Of a stretch of DNA of 64,000 nucleotides, positions 1-10,110 are shown piece after piece. This stretch comes from Cryptomeria japonica (Eukaryota > Streptophyta > Pinopsida > Cupressales > Cupressaceae), in contig NC_081414.1 of assembly GCF_030272615.1 (NCBI RefSeq), forward strand, positions 333,421,427 to 333,485,426, read 5' to 3'. Made by a program: the position numbers and the translations under genes. How positions within the stretch are numbered: the stretch's first letter is position 1; each line of letters begins with the position of its first letter. The notes under the pieces were generated by a model. The model was not told the origin of the DNA. It made no database searches and worked only from the letters and a program-made list of their open reading frames with translations.

Positions 1-1542
1 GTATCTGGTAATGCAACTATTATTCCACCCAAGACTTGTCCAAAATTGGTTGATGAAATAACTACGGATGGTTTGTTGAAGAATGTACAATTTTATTATG
101 AGAATTTGGATGATGATGACTAGAGAGAGGTTGAGGAAGCAGTTTTACTACATTTGGATATCTATAAGAAAGCTTTGTTAGAAATTGAAAATCAAATACC
201 AACACAATTATATGACAAATTAGATGTTAGAAGATTATCAGCAATGGAGGAGGACAGACATATAAAGATTCAAGAGTTGTTATCTATTTGTACATAGGAC
301 ACTTGAGGTTGCAGACATGAAGATTTTTCACATCAAGCACATAATAGTAAGTCTTATGTTAGGTATGGTTAATAAGATAGTCATTGAGACCCACAAGGCA
401 TGGGTTCAATTCTTTGCAACAAACCCTAGTTTTTATACTTCACTGAAAGCTAAAATTGTCACTGCAGACATCCTAGTTGAAGGGAAAGGTAAAGGTATAA
501 TGGGTTCAATTTTTAAGGATATTAAGATATTGGATATAGAGCCCCCAGTAGAATCTAATGTATAGAACACAAAGACAATACTGATAAATGTAGATATACC
601 GGCTGATTCAAAGAGTGTAAAGGTTGCAAGTGTACATGTTACTAATGTTGAGGACAATAGTCCTCTGGATCAGAATATATAGGTTGAGGACACAGTTCCT
701 AAGGAGGAACCGGTAGTTACTGATACTACACCAAGTGGTGAAGCCACTGGTGCAAGAGAGGAAGTTATAAAATTTAAACCATCAGAGGAGAAGAAAGAGG
801 AATCCAGCAAGGAAGTGATAGTGAGTGCATCATTGTTGTCAATTGACACCTCACATGTTGAATAGAAAAGCATAATGAAGATGAGTTCTATTGAGCTCAT
901 GATGATGGTTGTACATAAGATGATGAAGGAAGGATCTATATATATGGATAAAGGAGTTATTAATTAGTTTATCTGAGTTTTGCATAGACTTGTCCCAGAG
1001 TGCAAATTTGACAAAGGAGCAAGCCCATCCAACAAGCTTAAAATAATAACAAAGCACATTTCAAAGGACTTTCAATCTTTACAACAGATATCAAACTGCC
1101 AGGCACTAGAGAGGTTTACATAGGCTAAGAGAGTAACATTTGATCACATGATTGAGTCAAAGAGTCTAAAGGAGATTAATGATAAGGTGAAGTTGATTGA
1201 TAATGTATTGAGGAAGTGTACTAATATTTACAGAGTATTTTGTAACACAAGTTTACCTACTGCAGAGATAGACAAAGGGATCAAGGATATTCAAGAGAAG
1301 ATTGTAGGTATATTCAATTCTTTTGATGGTTCACATTCTTTGACTATATCTATTGATGGTTAGATTTTGGTATTGGAAGCCCAAGCTTTAGCTCTTGAGA
1401 GGGAAAAAGATAAACTTATAAGAAGAGCCAGAGGTCTTAGAGGATTGGTGAGTCCCCGGTTGGATTCATTAAGTGTACATAAGAAGGAGTGTATAGATCT
1501 GGTTGGTAAGCCCACACCAGTAGAACTTAATAAGAAAGAGTC
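1..1542 (+). pseudogene. ORF2 C-terminal half of element A (decayed)
   Basis: Not a recognised family. It aligns by eye with the C-terminal half of ORF2 of element E. Shared segments include LVDEIT.DG.LKN near position 40, a run around LLHLDIYKKALLEI at 145-190, and a C-terminal coiled-coil segment at 1370-1480 with the word SPRLDSL. The frame is +1 from base 1 to about 300, then +2 to 1542, so at least one frameshift is present. In-frame stops occur near 121, 295, 563, 680, 863 and 1362. The acidic linker at 660-860 is rich in E, P and T, like the linker of E. The frame continues across the Copia B insertion to a stop at 8320-8322. Confidence 0.7.
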
Positions 1543-2604
1543 TGTTGGTATTTTGGTATGGTTTTGTCATTGATGTCAACACCTACTGAAACACTAGCAC
1601 TTTGGAGATCCAACAACATTCACTAGCAAGCAAGTAACTATTGCACAGTTACTGGTATATGGTTCACTGGTAGGATATAATGTTCACCAGTACCTGGAAT
1701 GATATGGAAGACACTTGATAATGTCGAAGACATTGTGTGGACACTTTGTTTTGAATAATTGATCATTGGTATATTCATATTTGCATATTTTCTTTTACCG
1801 ACAAATAGGTCCAGGGTTATCTAGGGTTACACTGGTAGATTTATCTTTTCCAGATCAGCATGACATGCTATGGAGATGATTTATTATTGTTGTAAATGCA
1901 TTAAGCTGACATGTTTAATCAGTTATTGCATCGGATATTATATTGTATGTAAAATGTTTTTATTGTAATATCTTGTAGAGTTGACCTACTAAAATTGGTC
2001 TTAGGTTATGGTATAAATGTAAGATCTTATTTGTAAGATCAAATGTGGAATGCGAAAAAGAATTGTGTGAAGGTATATGTGAGATTAAGTAGAGGTATAC
2101 ACGAAGACATCATTTGAAGGTGAAGCTAGGTTTTTGTAGAAGCATATCAGCATTACACTGGTACTGAATCTAGCATATGAAAATGCTATTTTGTGCAGTA
2201 CATTCTTATTGGATTTAACCATCCAACTGTAGTCAGTGTGACTCCCATTTTGTGATTGAGCAGTGAGCTCTAGGTTGTTGGCCTTTCTGCATGTGCATAC
2301 CCCATTTATGTACAATTACTATCTGCAGTAGTATCATCTGATTGTGGGTAAGGTTTCCCACCGTGGTTTTTCCCCTTATAGGGTTTCCATGTACAAAATA
2401 TTGGTGTTATGTGTTGTAGATGACTCTATGTTTATGTTTCATGCATTAATCTCTACTGGTATAGCAATTTACTATTAACACTGTCTACCGGCACACTTAA
2501 CTAGTTTACCGGTATTAAGCATTAAGCTGGTTAATTGGTTTTTTGGTTTAAATTCATTAGACAACTAATTCACCCCCCCTCTCAGTTGTCTCCAGGACCT
2601 AACA
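1543..2604 (+). repeat. 5' LTR of Copia B
   Basis: 1,062 bp, starting TG and ending CA, nearly identical to 7169-8247. A TATA-like TATAAAT at 2012-2018 is a plausible promoter core. Near the 3' end is ATTCACCCCCCCTCTCAG with seven C, a motif shared by other LTR families in the window. Relative to the 3' LTR, many differences are C/T or G/A changes at CCGGT words, for example ACTGGT here against ACCGGT there. Confidence 0.95.
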
Positions 2605-2606
2605 AT

Positions 2607-2622
2607 TGGTATTAGAGCCTAG
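2607..2622 (+). other. Primer binding site of Copia B
   Basis: TGGTATTAGAGCCTAG lies two bases after the 5' LTR end. It matches the 3' end of plant initiator tRNA-Met (canonical TGGTATCAGAGCC) with one change at the seventh base. This is the usual primer site of plant Copia elements. Confidence 0.85.
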
Positions 2623-2660
2623 TCCTCTTTTACAGAAGTTTAACAGCTTGAGGAGATCCA

Positions 2661-3590
2661 ATGTCTACTAATTATTTTAGGAAGGACAGTCCTAAACTTG
2701 ATGGAACCAACTATGGGATATGGAAGATCAGGATGGAGACACATCTGAATTGCATCGGTAAAGACATCTGGGAAGTTACAAAGAATGGTTATACTGCTAC
2801 TGTAGCTCGTCAGACCACTCCAACTACCTTAGCTAAAGATGAAGAAAATGATTGCAAAGCAAGAGAAGCACTTTTGAGTGCATTATCAGATCAACAAATC
2901 ATGGGATTATCAGATAGGTCTACTGCTAAAGCTATTTGGGATCATTTGGAAACACTAAATGAAGGAGATTCCACAGTCAAGATTGCAAAACTTGAAAGCT
3001 TCCGAGTCAGGTATGAACATCTCAAAATGGAAGAAGATGAAAGGATTTTTGCTTTTATGGAAAGAGTAAATGAAATTGTTTTGGGTATTAAATGTTGTGG
3101 AGGAACCTCGAGTGAGGATGAAATTGTTTCAAAAATCTTAAGAGGATTGCCTTCGGCATATAAAATGAAGGTTACTGCTATAAATGAGTTGAGAACAATG
3201 CCTAATACATCAGTAACTAGGGATACATTGATTGGAAAACTTTCAGCCTTTGAAATTGAGGAATTTGGTCTTGTTGCTACTATAAAAACTGATTTGGCCT
3301 TTAAAGCATCAACTTCATCTACTCCATCATTTGACAAATCAAACTGGAAAGCCTTTTTTGCAAGACAACTTGAAGAAACCAGGAAGGAGAATGAAGAGCT
3401 TGAAGAACTTGAAGCACTATTTGCAAGAAAAATGCCAAAAGGTCCAGTTGGAAGTAAGTATGAAGGTAAAGCACCCTTTAAATGTTTTAATTGCAATAAG
3501 ATTGGTCATATGGCTTCGAGATGCCCTGATAGACATGCTAGACTAAGAGAAGAAGCTAGAAGAACATACAAGCCTAATCCTGAATATTAG
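2661..3590 (+). pseudogene. gag of Copia B
   Basis: Encodes the capsid/nucleocapsid region of a Ty1/Copia polyprotein, about 309 residues from the ATG just after the primer-site leader. The N-terminal part has the plant Copia gag look (LDGTNYGIWKIRMETHL near residue 13; later a UBN2-like region with ALSDQQIMGLSDRSTAKAIW). A CCHC zinc knuckle CFNCNKIGHMASRC lies near residue 273 for RNA binding. The frame closes at a TAG where B' has CAG, so gag and pol would otherwise be one polyprotein. Gag is the best preserved part of B. Confidence 0.9.
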
Positions 3591-4080
3591 AGATACAGAT
3601 TTAAGAAGAACAAAGACAAATCCCGTTACATTGCTGATGAAGGTGTGATTGATGATTCTAATGAGAATCCAGTAGACAATGGATGGGTTTTTGTTGCTAT
3701 AACAGAAGATCAACCGGCACCTACTGCTCAACCAGTAGAACAAGCCCTAGCAACCAAAGTTGAAGCAAAGGATGAATGGATCATTGACTCAGGATGCTCA
3801 CATCACATGACAGGAGACAAAGGTAAATTCTTGAACTTTCAAGAATACAATGGAGGTTTAGTAAGATTTGGAGATGACAAAGCCTGTTCAATCAAAGGTA
3901 AGGGTTCAATATCTCTTGATGGTAAGCATAACACTGACAATGTCTAGTATGTTGAAGTTTTAAAGCATAATCTTTTAAGTGTTGGTCAATTAGTTGAGAA
4001 AGGATTTCAGTTACAATTTAAAAATGGAAAATGCAAAATCATGAATAGAGCTAGTTTGGAAATTGCAACCGGTAATCAGA
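3591..4080 (+). pseudogene. Protease region of Copia B
   Basis: Aspartic protease of the Copia polyprotein. The active-site signature DSG appears in WIIDSGCSHHMTGDKGKF at about 3778-3832, typical of plant Copia. It follows an acidic linker containing DDSNENPVDNGWVF. An in-frame TAG at about 3946, where B' reads TAC, breaks it. It would process the Gag-Pol precursor inside virus-like particles if intact. Confidence 0.85.
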
Positions 4081-5152
4081 CTAGAGGTAATATCTCTCTT
4101 TTGAATAATAGTGAAAAGGCATGCTTGATTGCACATATAGATGAAATTTGGTTATGGCATAAGAGACTATGTCATGTAAACTTTGATTGCATGGTAAAGA
4201 TGAGTACTTCTTAGGCAGTTAGAGATCTACCTAAAATTGTGAAACCTCAGAATACAATTTGTAAGGAATGTCAATTTGGAAAACAAGTTAGAGCTAGTTT
4301 CAAAAGTATTCCAGAAAAATCCAATAATGTTCTTGATTTGATTGACACTGATTTATGTGGTCTAGCTAGAACTAAAAGTTTACAAGGTGATAGATATTTC
4401 ATGCTAATTATTGATGATTACTCTAGAATGTGTTGGGTTACTTTTCTCAGAGAAAAATAGAAGCACTTGGAAAGTTCAAACTATTCAAAGCAATGGTTGA
4501 GAATGAAACTGGTAAGAAAATCAAATGTTTAAGATCAGATCAAGGAGGAGAATTCACATCTAAGGACTTTAATATATTTTGTGAAGTGAATGCAATTAGA
4601 AGACAATTATCAGCACCTCAGACACCACAGTAGAATGGAGTTGTTGAAAGGAAAAACATAACTATCTTGGATGCAGCAAGAAGTATGTTATCTAAAGAAA
4701 ATCTACCACATGTGTATTGGAGAGAAGTAGTTAGCACTGCTGTCTATACATTCAACAAAGTTCACATCAAAGGTGAAGCCGGTAAGACCCCTCATGAACT
4801 ATGGTTGGGTAATACTCCTACTCTTAAGTATTTCAGAATTTTTGGAAGTAAATGTTATATTAGAAGAGATGAGTATATTGGAAAATTTGATCCTAGAAGT
4901 GATGAAGGAATATTTCTTGGTTATTCATCTAAGAGCAAGGCATATAGATGTTTTAATAAGAGATTGCACAAAATTGTTGAGAGTACAAATGTAAAGATTG
5001 ATGAACAATTCAAAGGAACTTCAAGGTATATAGACTCTGAACCGGCAACAAAAATTATGACAAATGAACCTACACCAAATCCACTGGTACAAAATGAAGA
5101 TCCAGTTACCCCGGTATCATCAGAGGATTCCACAATAATTGAAGAACAATAG
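4081..5152 (+). pseudogene. GAG-pre-integrase and integrase of Copia B
   Basis: The zinc-binding N-terminal domain is visible as WLWHKRLCHVNF (4150-4185) and CKEC (4261-4272). The catalytic core follows, with the DDE residues in LIDTDLCG (about 4349), RSDQGGEF (about 4534) and NGVVERKN (about 4634). The downstream part carries KTPHELWLGN and FGSKCYIRRDE, the usual post-catalytic region. Breaks include a TAG near 4213, loss of one C near 4457 relative to B' (frameshift), a CAG-to-TAG change at 4630 and another at 5150. It would insert the cDNA if intact. Confidence 0.9.
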
Positions 5153-5179
5153 CAAACTCAGACACCCCAGTATGTAAGA

Positions 5180-6034
5180 TTGAATCATTCTGAAGATCAG
5201 GTAATTGGAAACAAATTTAAAGGAGTTATGCCAAGAGGAAGATTGGAAAATGAAGAGGTATGTCTTATTTCTCAAATTGGACCATCATCTATCAATGAGA
5301 CATGTGAAGATAAATTTTGGATTAAAGCTATGGAAGAAGAATTAGGACAAATTGAGAAAAATAATACTTGGACATTAGTTCCCCGACCTAAAGATAAAAA
5401 TGTAATTGGAACCAAATGGGAATTTAGAAAAAAACTTAATGAAGATGGTAAGGTTGTCAGAAATAAAGCAAGACTAGTGTGTAAGGGATATTCTCAGAAA
5501 GAAGGAGTTGATTACAATGAAACCTTTGCACCGGTAGCTAGAATTGAGGCAGTCAGATTATTCTTGGCTTTTGCAACTCACAAGGACTACAAAGTTTATC
5601 AAATGGATATTAAATGTGCATTTTTAAATGGAGATCTTGAAGGGGAATTATATATTGAACAACCTAATGGATTTTCTTTGATAGATGACAATGATATGGT
5701 TTGCAGATTAAGAAAAACTCTGTATGGATTAAAACAAGCCCCAGGAACTTGGTATGCAAGGTTGGATAAGTATCTTTTAAAGATTGGTTTTACTAAAGGA
5801 AATGCAGATAACAATTTATATTACAAAATAACTAGTGATGACATCTTGATTATTGAAGTATTTGTTGATGATATAATCTTTGGAGGAGAAGATGGATTAT
5901 GTAAGAAATTTTCTATTAAAATGCAGCAAGAATTTGAAATGTCTATGATTGGAGAAATAAAATTCTTTTTAGGATTGCAGATTTCACAGACTAATAAAGG
6001 TATATTTTTGAGTCAATCCAAGTACTTGAAATAA
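5180..6034 (+). pseudogene. Reverse transcriptase of Copia B
   Basis: RVT_2-type Copia RT, about 284 residues without a stop. Landmarks in order: [77 protein letters not shown] and the catalytic FVDDIIFG at about 5860-5883. One of the longest intact stretches in the element. It ends at a TAA at 6032, where B' has a glutamate codon. Confidence 0.92.
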
Positions 6035-6780
6035 TTACTAAAGAAATTTGGGATGGAGAACTCTAAACCGGTAAGCACACCTATGACTACAAATGACAAA
6101 TTATCTCAAAGGGATGAATCTACACCTGTTAATCCAACTAGATACAAATCTATGATATGAGGTTTACTGTATTTGACACAAACCAGGCCTGATATTATGA
6201 ATGCAATATGTATTGTTTCTAGATTTCAAAGTAATCCTAGGGAAAATCATGAATCAGCAGTAAAAAGGATTTTCTGGTACTTACAAGGCACATCAAATCT
6301 TGGATTATGGTATCCTAGAGATGAAAATTTTGACCTATGCGCATACAGAAATGCAAATTGGGCAGGAGATGTGGATGATAGAAAAAGCACCACTAGAGGA
6401 GCATTCTTTATTGGAAAAAGATTAGTTTCTTGGTTGAGTAAGAAACAGAGTTGTACATCTTTATCAATAGCAGAATCAGAATATGTTGCAGCAGCAACCA
6501 ACTGTACACATGTACTATGGCTTAAGCAAATGTTGAAAGACATAAAGGTAAAATGCAAGGAACCCATTACTATATATTGTGATAACACTGCAACAATTGA
6601 TATATCTAAGAATATGGTATTACATTCTAAAACAAAACATGTTTCTATCAAACTGAATTTTCTAAGGGAAAAAGTTGAAGAAAAAGAGATAAAATTGGTT
6701 TATGTGAATACTAAAGAACAGCTTGCAGATATTTTCAAAAAACCTTTGCCTAAGGAGACCTTTGAATATCTCAGAGATTA
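6035..6780 (+). pseudogene. RNase H of Copia B
   Basis: C-terminal Copia RNase H. Landmarks are TQTRPDIMNAI, NANWAGDVDDRKSTT, SEYVAAATNCTHVLWLKQ, CDNTATIDISKN and KEQLADIFKKPLPKE. A TGA near 6158, where B' reads AGA, interrupts the start. The TAG closing the frame at 6779 is a little upstream of the usual end, since residues LGVIPPPVET follow in frame as in related elements. It degrades the RNA template during reverse transcription. Confidence 0.9.
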
Positions 6781-7168
6781 GCTTGGAGTCATACCACCAC
6801 CGGTAGAGACTTAGACAGTTGATGATTGTCATCAACCGGGAGAATAGAAAGACAAATCTTTTACTCCGGTCTTTGATGAGGAAGCTACTTCTCAGGGGGA
6901 GTAGTTGGTATTTTGTATGAACTTGACTTTTGTAACTTTGGCATTTGATGTGAAAGGGGGAGAGATATCTATGGAAAAACAAAACACATACATTATATTT
7001 TGAGGAGAGATTGGTATTAAAGATTAATCTTTGGATAAACACATGTTGCTCCCAGGGGGAGAAATTGTTGTTTAAAGGAGATTGTTGGTTTTTGGTATTT
7101 GGCATTTCTGTTTTGGCACTTTGATGGTTTTTCCATCTTGTGTTGCCATCAATGCCAAAGGGGGAGAT
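6781..7168 (+). other. 3' untranslated region and polypurine tracts of Copia B
   Basis: No coding capacity beyond the RNase H tail. It holds four purine tracts with an AGGGGGAG core: 6891-6901, 6953-6962, 7053-7062 and the priming tract AAAGGGGGAGA at 7157-7167, one base before the 3' LTR. TGTTGCCATCAATG (7141-7154) is an almost perfect inverted copy of CATTGATGTCAACA inside the LTR (7194-7207). Confidence 0.8.
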
Positions 7169-8247
7169 TGTTGGTATTTTGGTATGGTTTTATCATTGAT
7201 GTCAACACCTACTGAAACACTAGCACTTTGGAGATCCAACAACATTCACTGGCAAGCAACTATTGCACAGTTACTGGTATATGGTTCACCGACAGGATAT
7301 AATGTTCACCAGTACTTGGAATGATATGGAAGACACTTGATAATGTCGAAGACATTGTGTGGACACTTTGTTTTGATGAATTGATCATTGGTATATTCAT
7401 ATTTGCATATTTGCTTTTACTGGCAAATATGTCCAGGGTTATCTAGGGTTAAACTGGTAGGTTTATCTTTTCCAGATCAACATGGCACACTATGGAGATG
7501 ATTTATTATTGTTGTAAATGCATTAAGCTGACATGTTTAATCAGTTATTGCATCAGATATTATATTGTATGTAAAATGTTTTTATTGTAATATCTTGTAG
7601 AGCCGACCTACTAAAATTGGTCTTAGGTTATGGTATAAATGTAAGATCTTATTTGTAAGATCAAATGTGGAATGCGAAAAAGAATTGTGTGAAGGTATAT
7701 GCAAGATTAAGCAGAGGTATACATGAAGACATCATTTGAAGGTGAAGCTAGGTTTTTGTAGAAGCATATCAGCATTACACCGGTACTGAATCCAGCATAT
7801 GAAGATGCTATTTTGTGCAGTACATTCTTATTGGATTTAACCATCCAACTATAGTTAGTGTGACTCCCATTTTGTGATTGAGCAGTGAGCTCTAGGCTAT
7901 TGGCCTTTCTGCATGTGCAGACCCCATTTATGTACACTTACTATCTACAGTAGTATCATCTGATTGTGGGTAAGGTTTCCCACCATGGTTTTTCCCCTTA
8001 CAGGGTTTCCACGTACAAAATATTGGTGTTATGTGTTGTGGATGACTCTATGTTTATGTTTCATGCATTAATCTCTATCAGTATAGAAATTTACTGTTAA
8101 CACTGTCTATCGGCACACTTAACTAGTCTATTGGTATTAAGCATTAAGTTGGTTAATTGGTTTTTTGGTTTAAATTCATTAGACAACTGATTCACCCCAC
8201 CCCCCCCCCCCCCCCCCCCGCCTCTCAGTTGTCTCCGGGACCTAACA
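7169..8247 (+). repeat. 3' LTR of Copia B with expanded poly-C tract
   Basis: 1,079 bp, TG...CA, paired with 1543-2604. Most of the length difference is a C tract: the seven C of the 5' LTR are replaced by CCCC-A and then 20 C (8200-8219). The LTR ends at 8247 and is followed by the GAGTC target duplication. Confidence 0.95.
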
Positions 8248-8322
8248 GAGTCATATGCCCATATGATAAATGGATTTTTATCTTTTTTGACACTTTCAAT
8301 TCTAGTTGGGATACCTATCTAG
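8248..8322 (+). pseudogene. End of ORF2 of element A, after the Copia B insertion
   Basis: Starts with the duplicated target GAGTC. When the Copia element and one target copy are ignored, the ORF2 frame runs on for about 24 codons to a TAG at 8320-8322. The ending (MINGF...GIPI) is the counterpart of the last residues of ORF2 in element E (MDGTN...GDIL). Confidence 0.65.
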
Positions 8323-8621
8323 AGATTTTGGAGAAAGCCTATCCAAAAAATTTCAAATATATTCAGCTTCGGTAAGGTATTTTGGGACATTCTTTGTACA
8401 GTCTTTCATTTTTCATCCCGGTTTTTGGTTTTTGGTATTTTTTTGGCATTGATGTCAAAGGGGGAGGTACAGGTAAAAAATATTTAGGAGATATGGAGGT
8501 ATGGAGTATTTTGTTTAGAGTGATATTCAGCTCAGGGGGAGCAGTCTTAGGATGAAACTGATAGATGGAAACCATGATCATTTTTCACATGAGTGTTGCC
8601 ATAAATGCCAAAGGGGGAGAT
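8323..8621 (+). other. 3' untranslated region and polypurine tract of element A
   Basis: Non-coding. Three G-rich purine tracts are visible: near 8456 (CAAAGGGGGAGG), near 8531 (CTCAGGGGGAGC), and the LTR-adjacent tract AAAGGGGGAGA ending at 8620. TGTTGCCATAAATG just upstream of the last tract pairs with CATTGATGGCAACA inside the LTR. The same layout is found in Copia B and in elements E and F. Confidence 0.75.
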
Positions 8622-9493
8622 TGTTGGCAATTGACACTCAGTTGGTTAGTTTCAATATGTTGTCATTGATGGCAACATGTTTTGGCTTCATATTTTGGTT
8701 TAGTAGTGCATCGACAGACACTTCACTAGCACTGACCAATATTTTCACTGGTTCACATTCAGGTTATCAATATTGGAGGCCGACATAATTTTGGGAGATC
8801 TGACATCAACAATTGATTTTGATATATATGTATTTATGTAATTGAGCTGACATGTATATTCATATTGTAATTATCTTTGTAAGCCGACATAAGGCATGAT
8901 GGATCATAAAGGGTATATAGGTCAATTGATTAGATCATTTTGTAATATGAAAGTGTAAGGAAATAATGAAGGATATGTGATATATATGAGAGAGATCATG
9001 TATGTGAGGATATTTATGTAAGAGGGTATTCTGGTAAGGGTTTAGGGTTTCAAACCAGAACAGATGAAGCTTAATCGAAACTGTATTCAGGCATAGAAGA
9101 TGCTATCATTGCAGTTCAATTATTTCTCTGGATTGTAGTCTAGATTTGTATGTAGTAAGTGAGACTCCTTCTGGGATTGAACAATGTACTCTAGGCTATA
9201 AGCCTTCCTGCAAGTGCAGGCCCCTATATGTTGTAATATCTCTTCATATGGCCAGTGGATTGATATTGTGGGTCACAAATCTCACCATGTTTTTTCCTCT
9301 TTGAGGTTTTCCACTTGTAATTCTCTATGTTGTGGTATTCATTTGTGTGATTGGCTTATTGGTTGATTTACTTCTTTCAATTCTATATGTACCAGTATAC
9401 TAGTTGGTGAATGCATGTTTAAATAGGGTTAAAATTGATCATTTCGGTAGAGCACTGATTCACCCCCCCTCTCAGTATTCTTGGATTCCAACA
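8622..9493 (+). repeat. 3' LTR of element A
   Basis: 872 bp, starting TGTTGGCAATTGACACTC and ending GATTCCAACA, so TG...CA. It contains a TATA-like TATATAGG near 8910 and the CACCCCCCCTCTCAG motif near 9461-9475. It is related to, but clearly diverged from, the LTRs of E and F. It is followed directly by the Copia RT of fragment I, cutting that gene just after its FVDD catalytic motif. Confidence 0.85.
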
Positions 9494-10110
9494 AAATAAT
9501 GTCATCAACAAAAAATTCAACAATCAAGATGTTATTATTATCTATTTTGAAGTACAAATTTTTATCAGTAGTACCTTTATTGAATTTAAGCTTCATCAAA
9601 TACCTATCCAATCTATCATACCAAGCTCTTGGGGCTTTCTTCAATCCATACAATGCTTTCTTCAACCTAAAAACTGTATCCTTTTCCTTTGTCAATAGAA
9701 ATCCATCTAGTTTCTCAATATAGACTTCTTCTTCCAGCTCACCATTAAGAAAGGTTGACTTGATATCCATTTGATACACTTTGAAATTTTTGTAAGCAAT
9801 ATAAGCAAGAAATAGTCTAATGACTTCAATTCTAGCTACTAGAGAAAAAGTCTCCTCAAAATCAATGCCTTCCATCTGAGAATAACCCTTACAAACAAGT
9901 CTTGCTTTATTCCTAACAACTTCACCTTGCTCATTCAATTTATTTTGAAATACCCATTTAGTTCCAATTACATTCTTATCCTTAGGTATGGGAACAAGAA
10001 TCTATGTATTCTTTTTTTCAATCTGATTCAGTTCTTCTTCCATTGCTTTGCCCCAATTTTCATCTTTACAAGCTTCATCAACATCGTTAGGTTCAATCTT
10101 AGAAATCAAT
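9494..10110 (-). pseudogene. Reverse transcriptase of Copia fragment I
   Basis: Minus-strand Copia RT, truncated at its 3' side by element A. In reading direction it has [67 protein letters not shown] and FFVDDII, where the LTR of A takes over at 9493. RNase H and the 3' end of this Copia are therefore left of the window. One internal stop (NT*ILVP) is visible near 10000. The sequence is more diverged from B and B' than those are from each other. Confidence 0.85.

Larger units (their letters stand above)
1543..8247 (+). mobile_element. Element B: complete Ty1/Copia LTR retrotransposon
   Basis: A full-length Copia element of 6,705 bp. It has a 5' LTR (1543-2604), an initiator-Met primer site, gag, protease, integrase, RT and RNase H in Copia order, a polypurine tract and a 3' LTR (7169-8247). 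LTRs start TGTTGG and end CTAACA. A perfect 5-bp target duplication GAGTC flanks it (1538-1542 and 8248-8252), inside ORF2 of element A. The polyprotein is broken by at least eight stops or frameshifts, so it is not autonomous. It is the plus-strand sibling of B' (27264-33881). Confidence 0.95.
1..9493 (+). mobile_element. Element A: pol-less LTR retroelement, 3' part, interrupted by Copia B
   Basis: This is the 3' part of an LTR element that begins left of the window. In order it has the C-terminal half of ORF2 (1-1542, ending at 8322), a G-tract-rich 3' untranslated region, a polypurine tract (8609-8620) and a 3' LTR (8622-9493). It matches element E (52076-58921) and element F (59943-64000) in gene order and ORF2 sequence. 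No RT, integrase, protease or RNase H is present in the visible part. Copia element B is inserted in ORF2. The LTR end at 9493 interrupts a minus-strand Copia RT, so A inserted into fragment I. The 5' target duplication lies outside the window. Confidence 0.8.

Noticed and set aside
2085-2315. Short ORF repeated in the LTRs of B and B' (also 7707-7937, 27553-27783, 33110-33340), beginning MYINGV
   Set aside because: It lies within the LTR next to the promoter region, on the strand opposite to transcription, and is explained by repetition of the LTR; no protein similarity seen.
8199-8220. Poly-C run as an i-motif/G4 regulatory element
   Set aside because: A single unbroken C20 does not give the spaced tracts expected, and slippage or assembly artefact is simpler.
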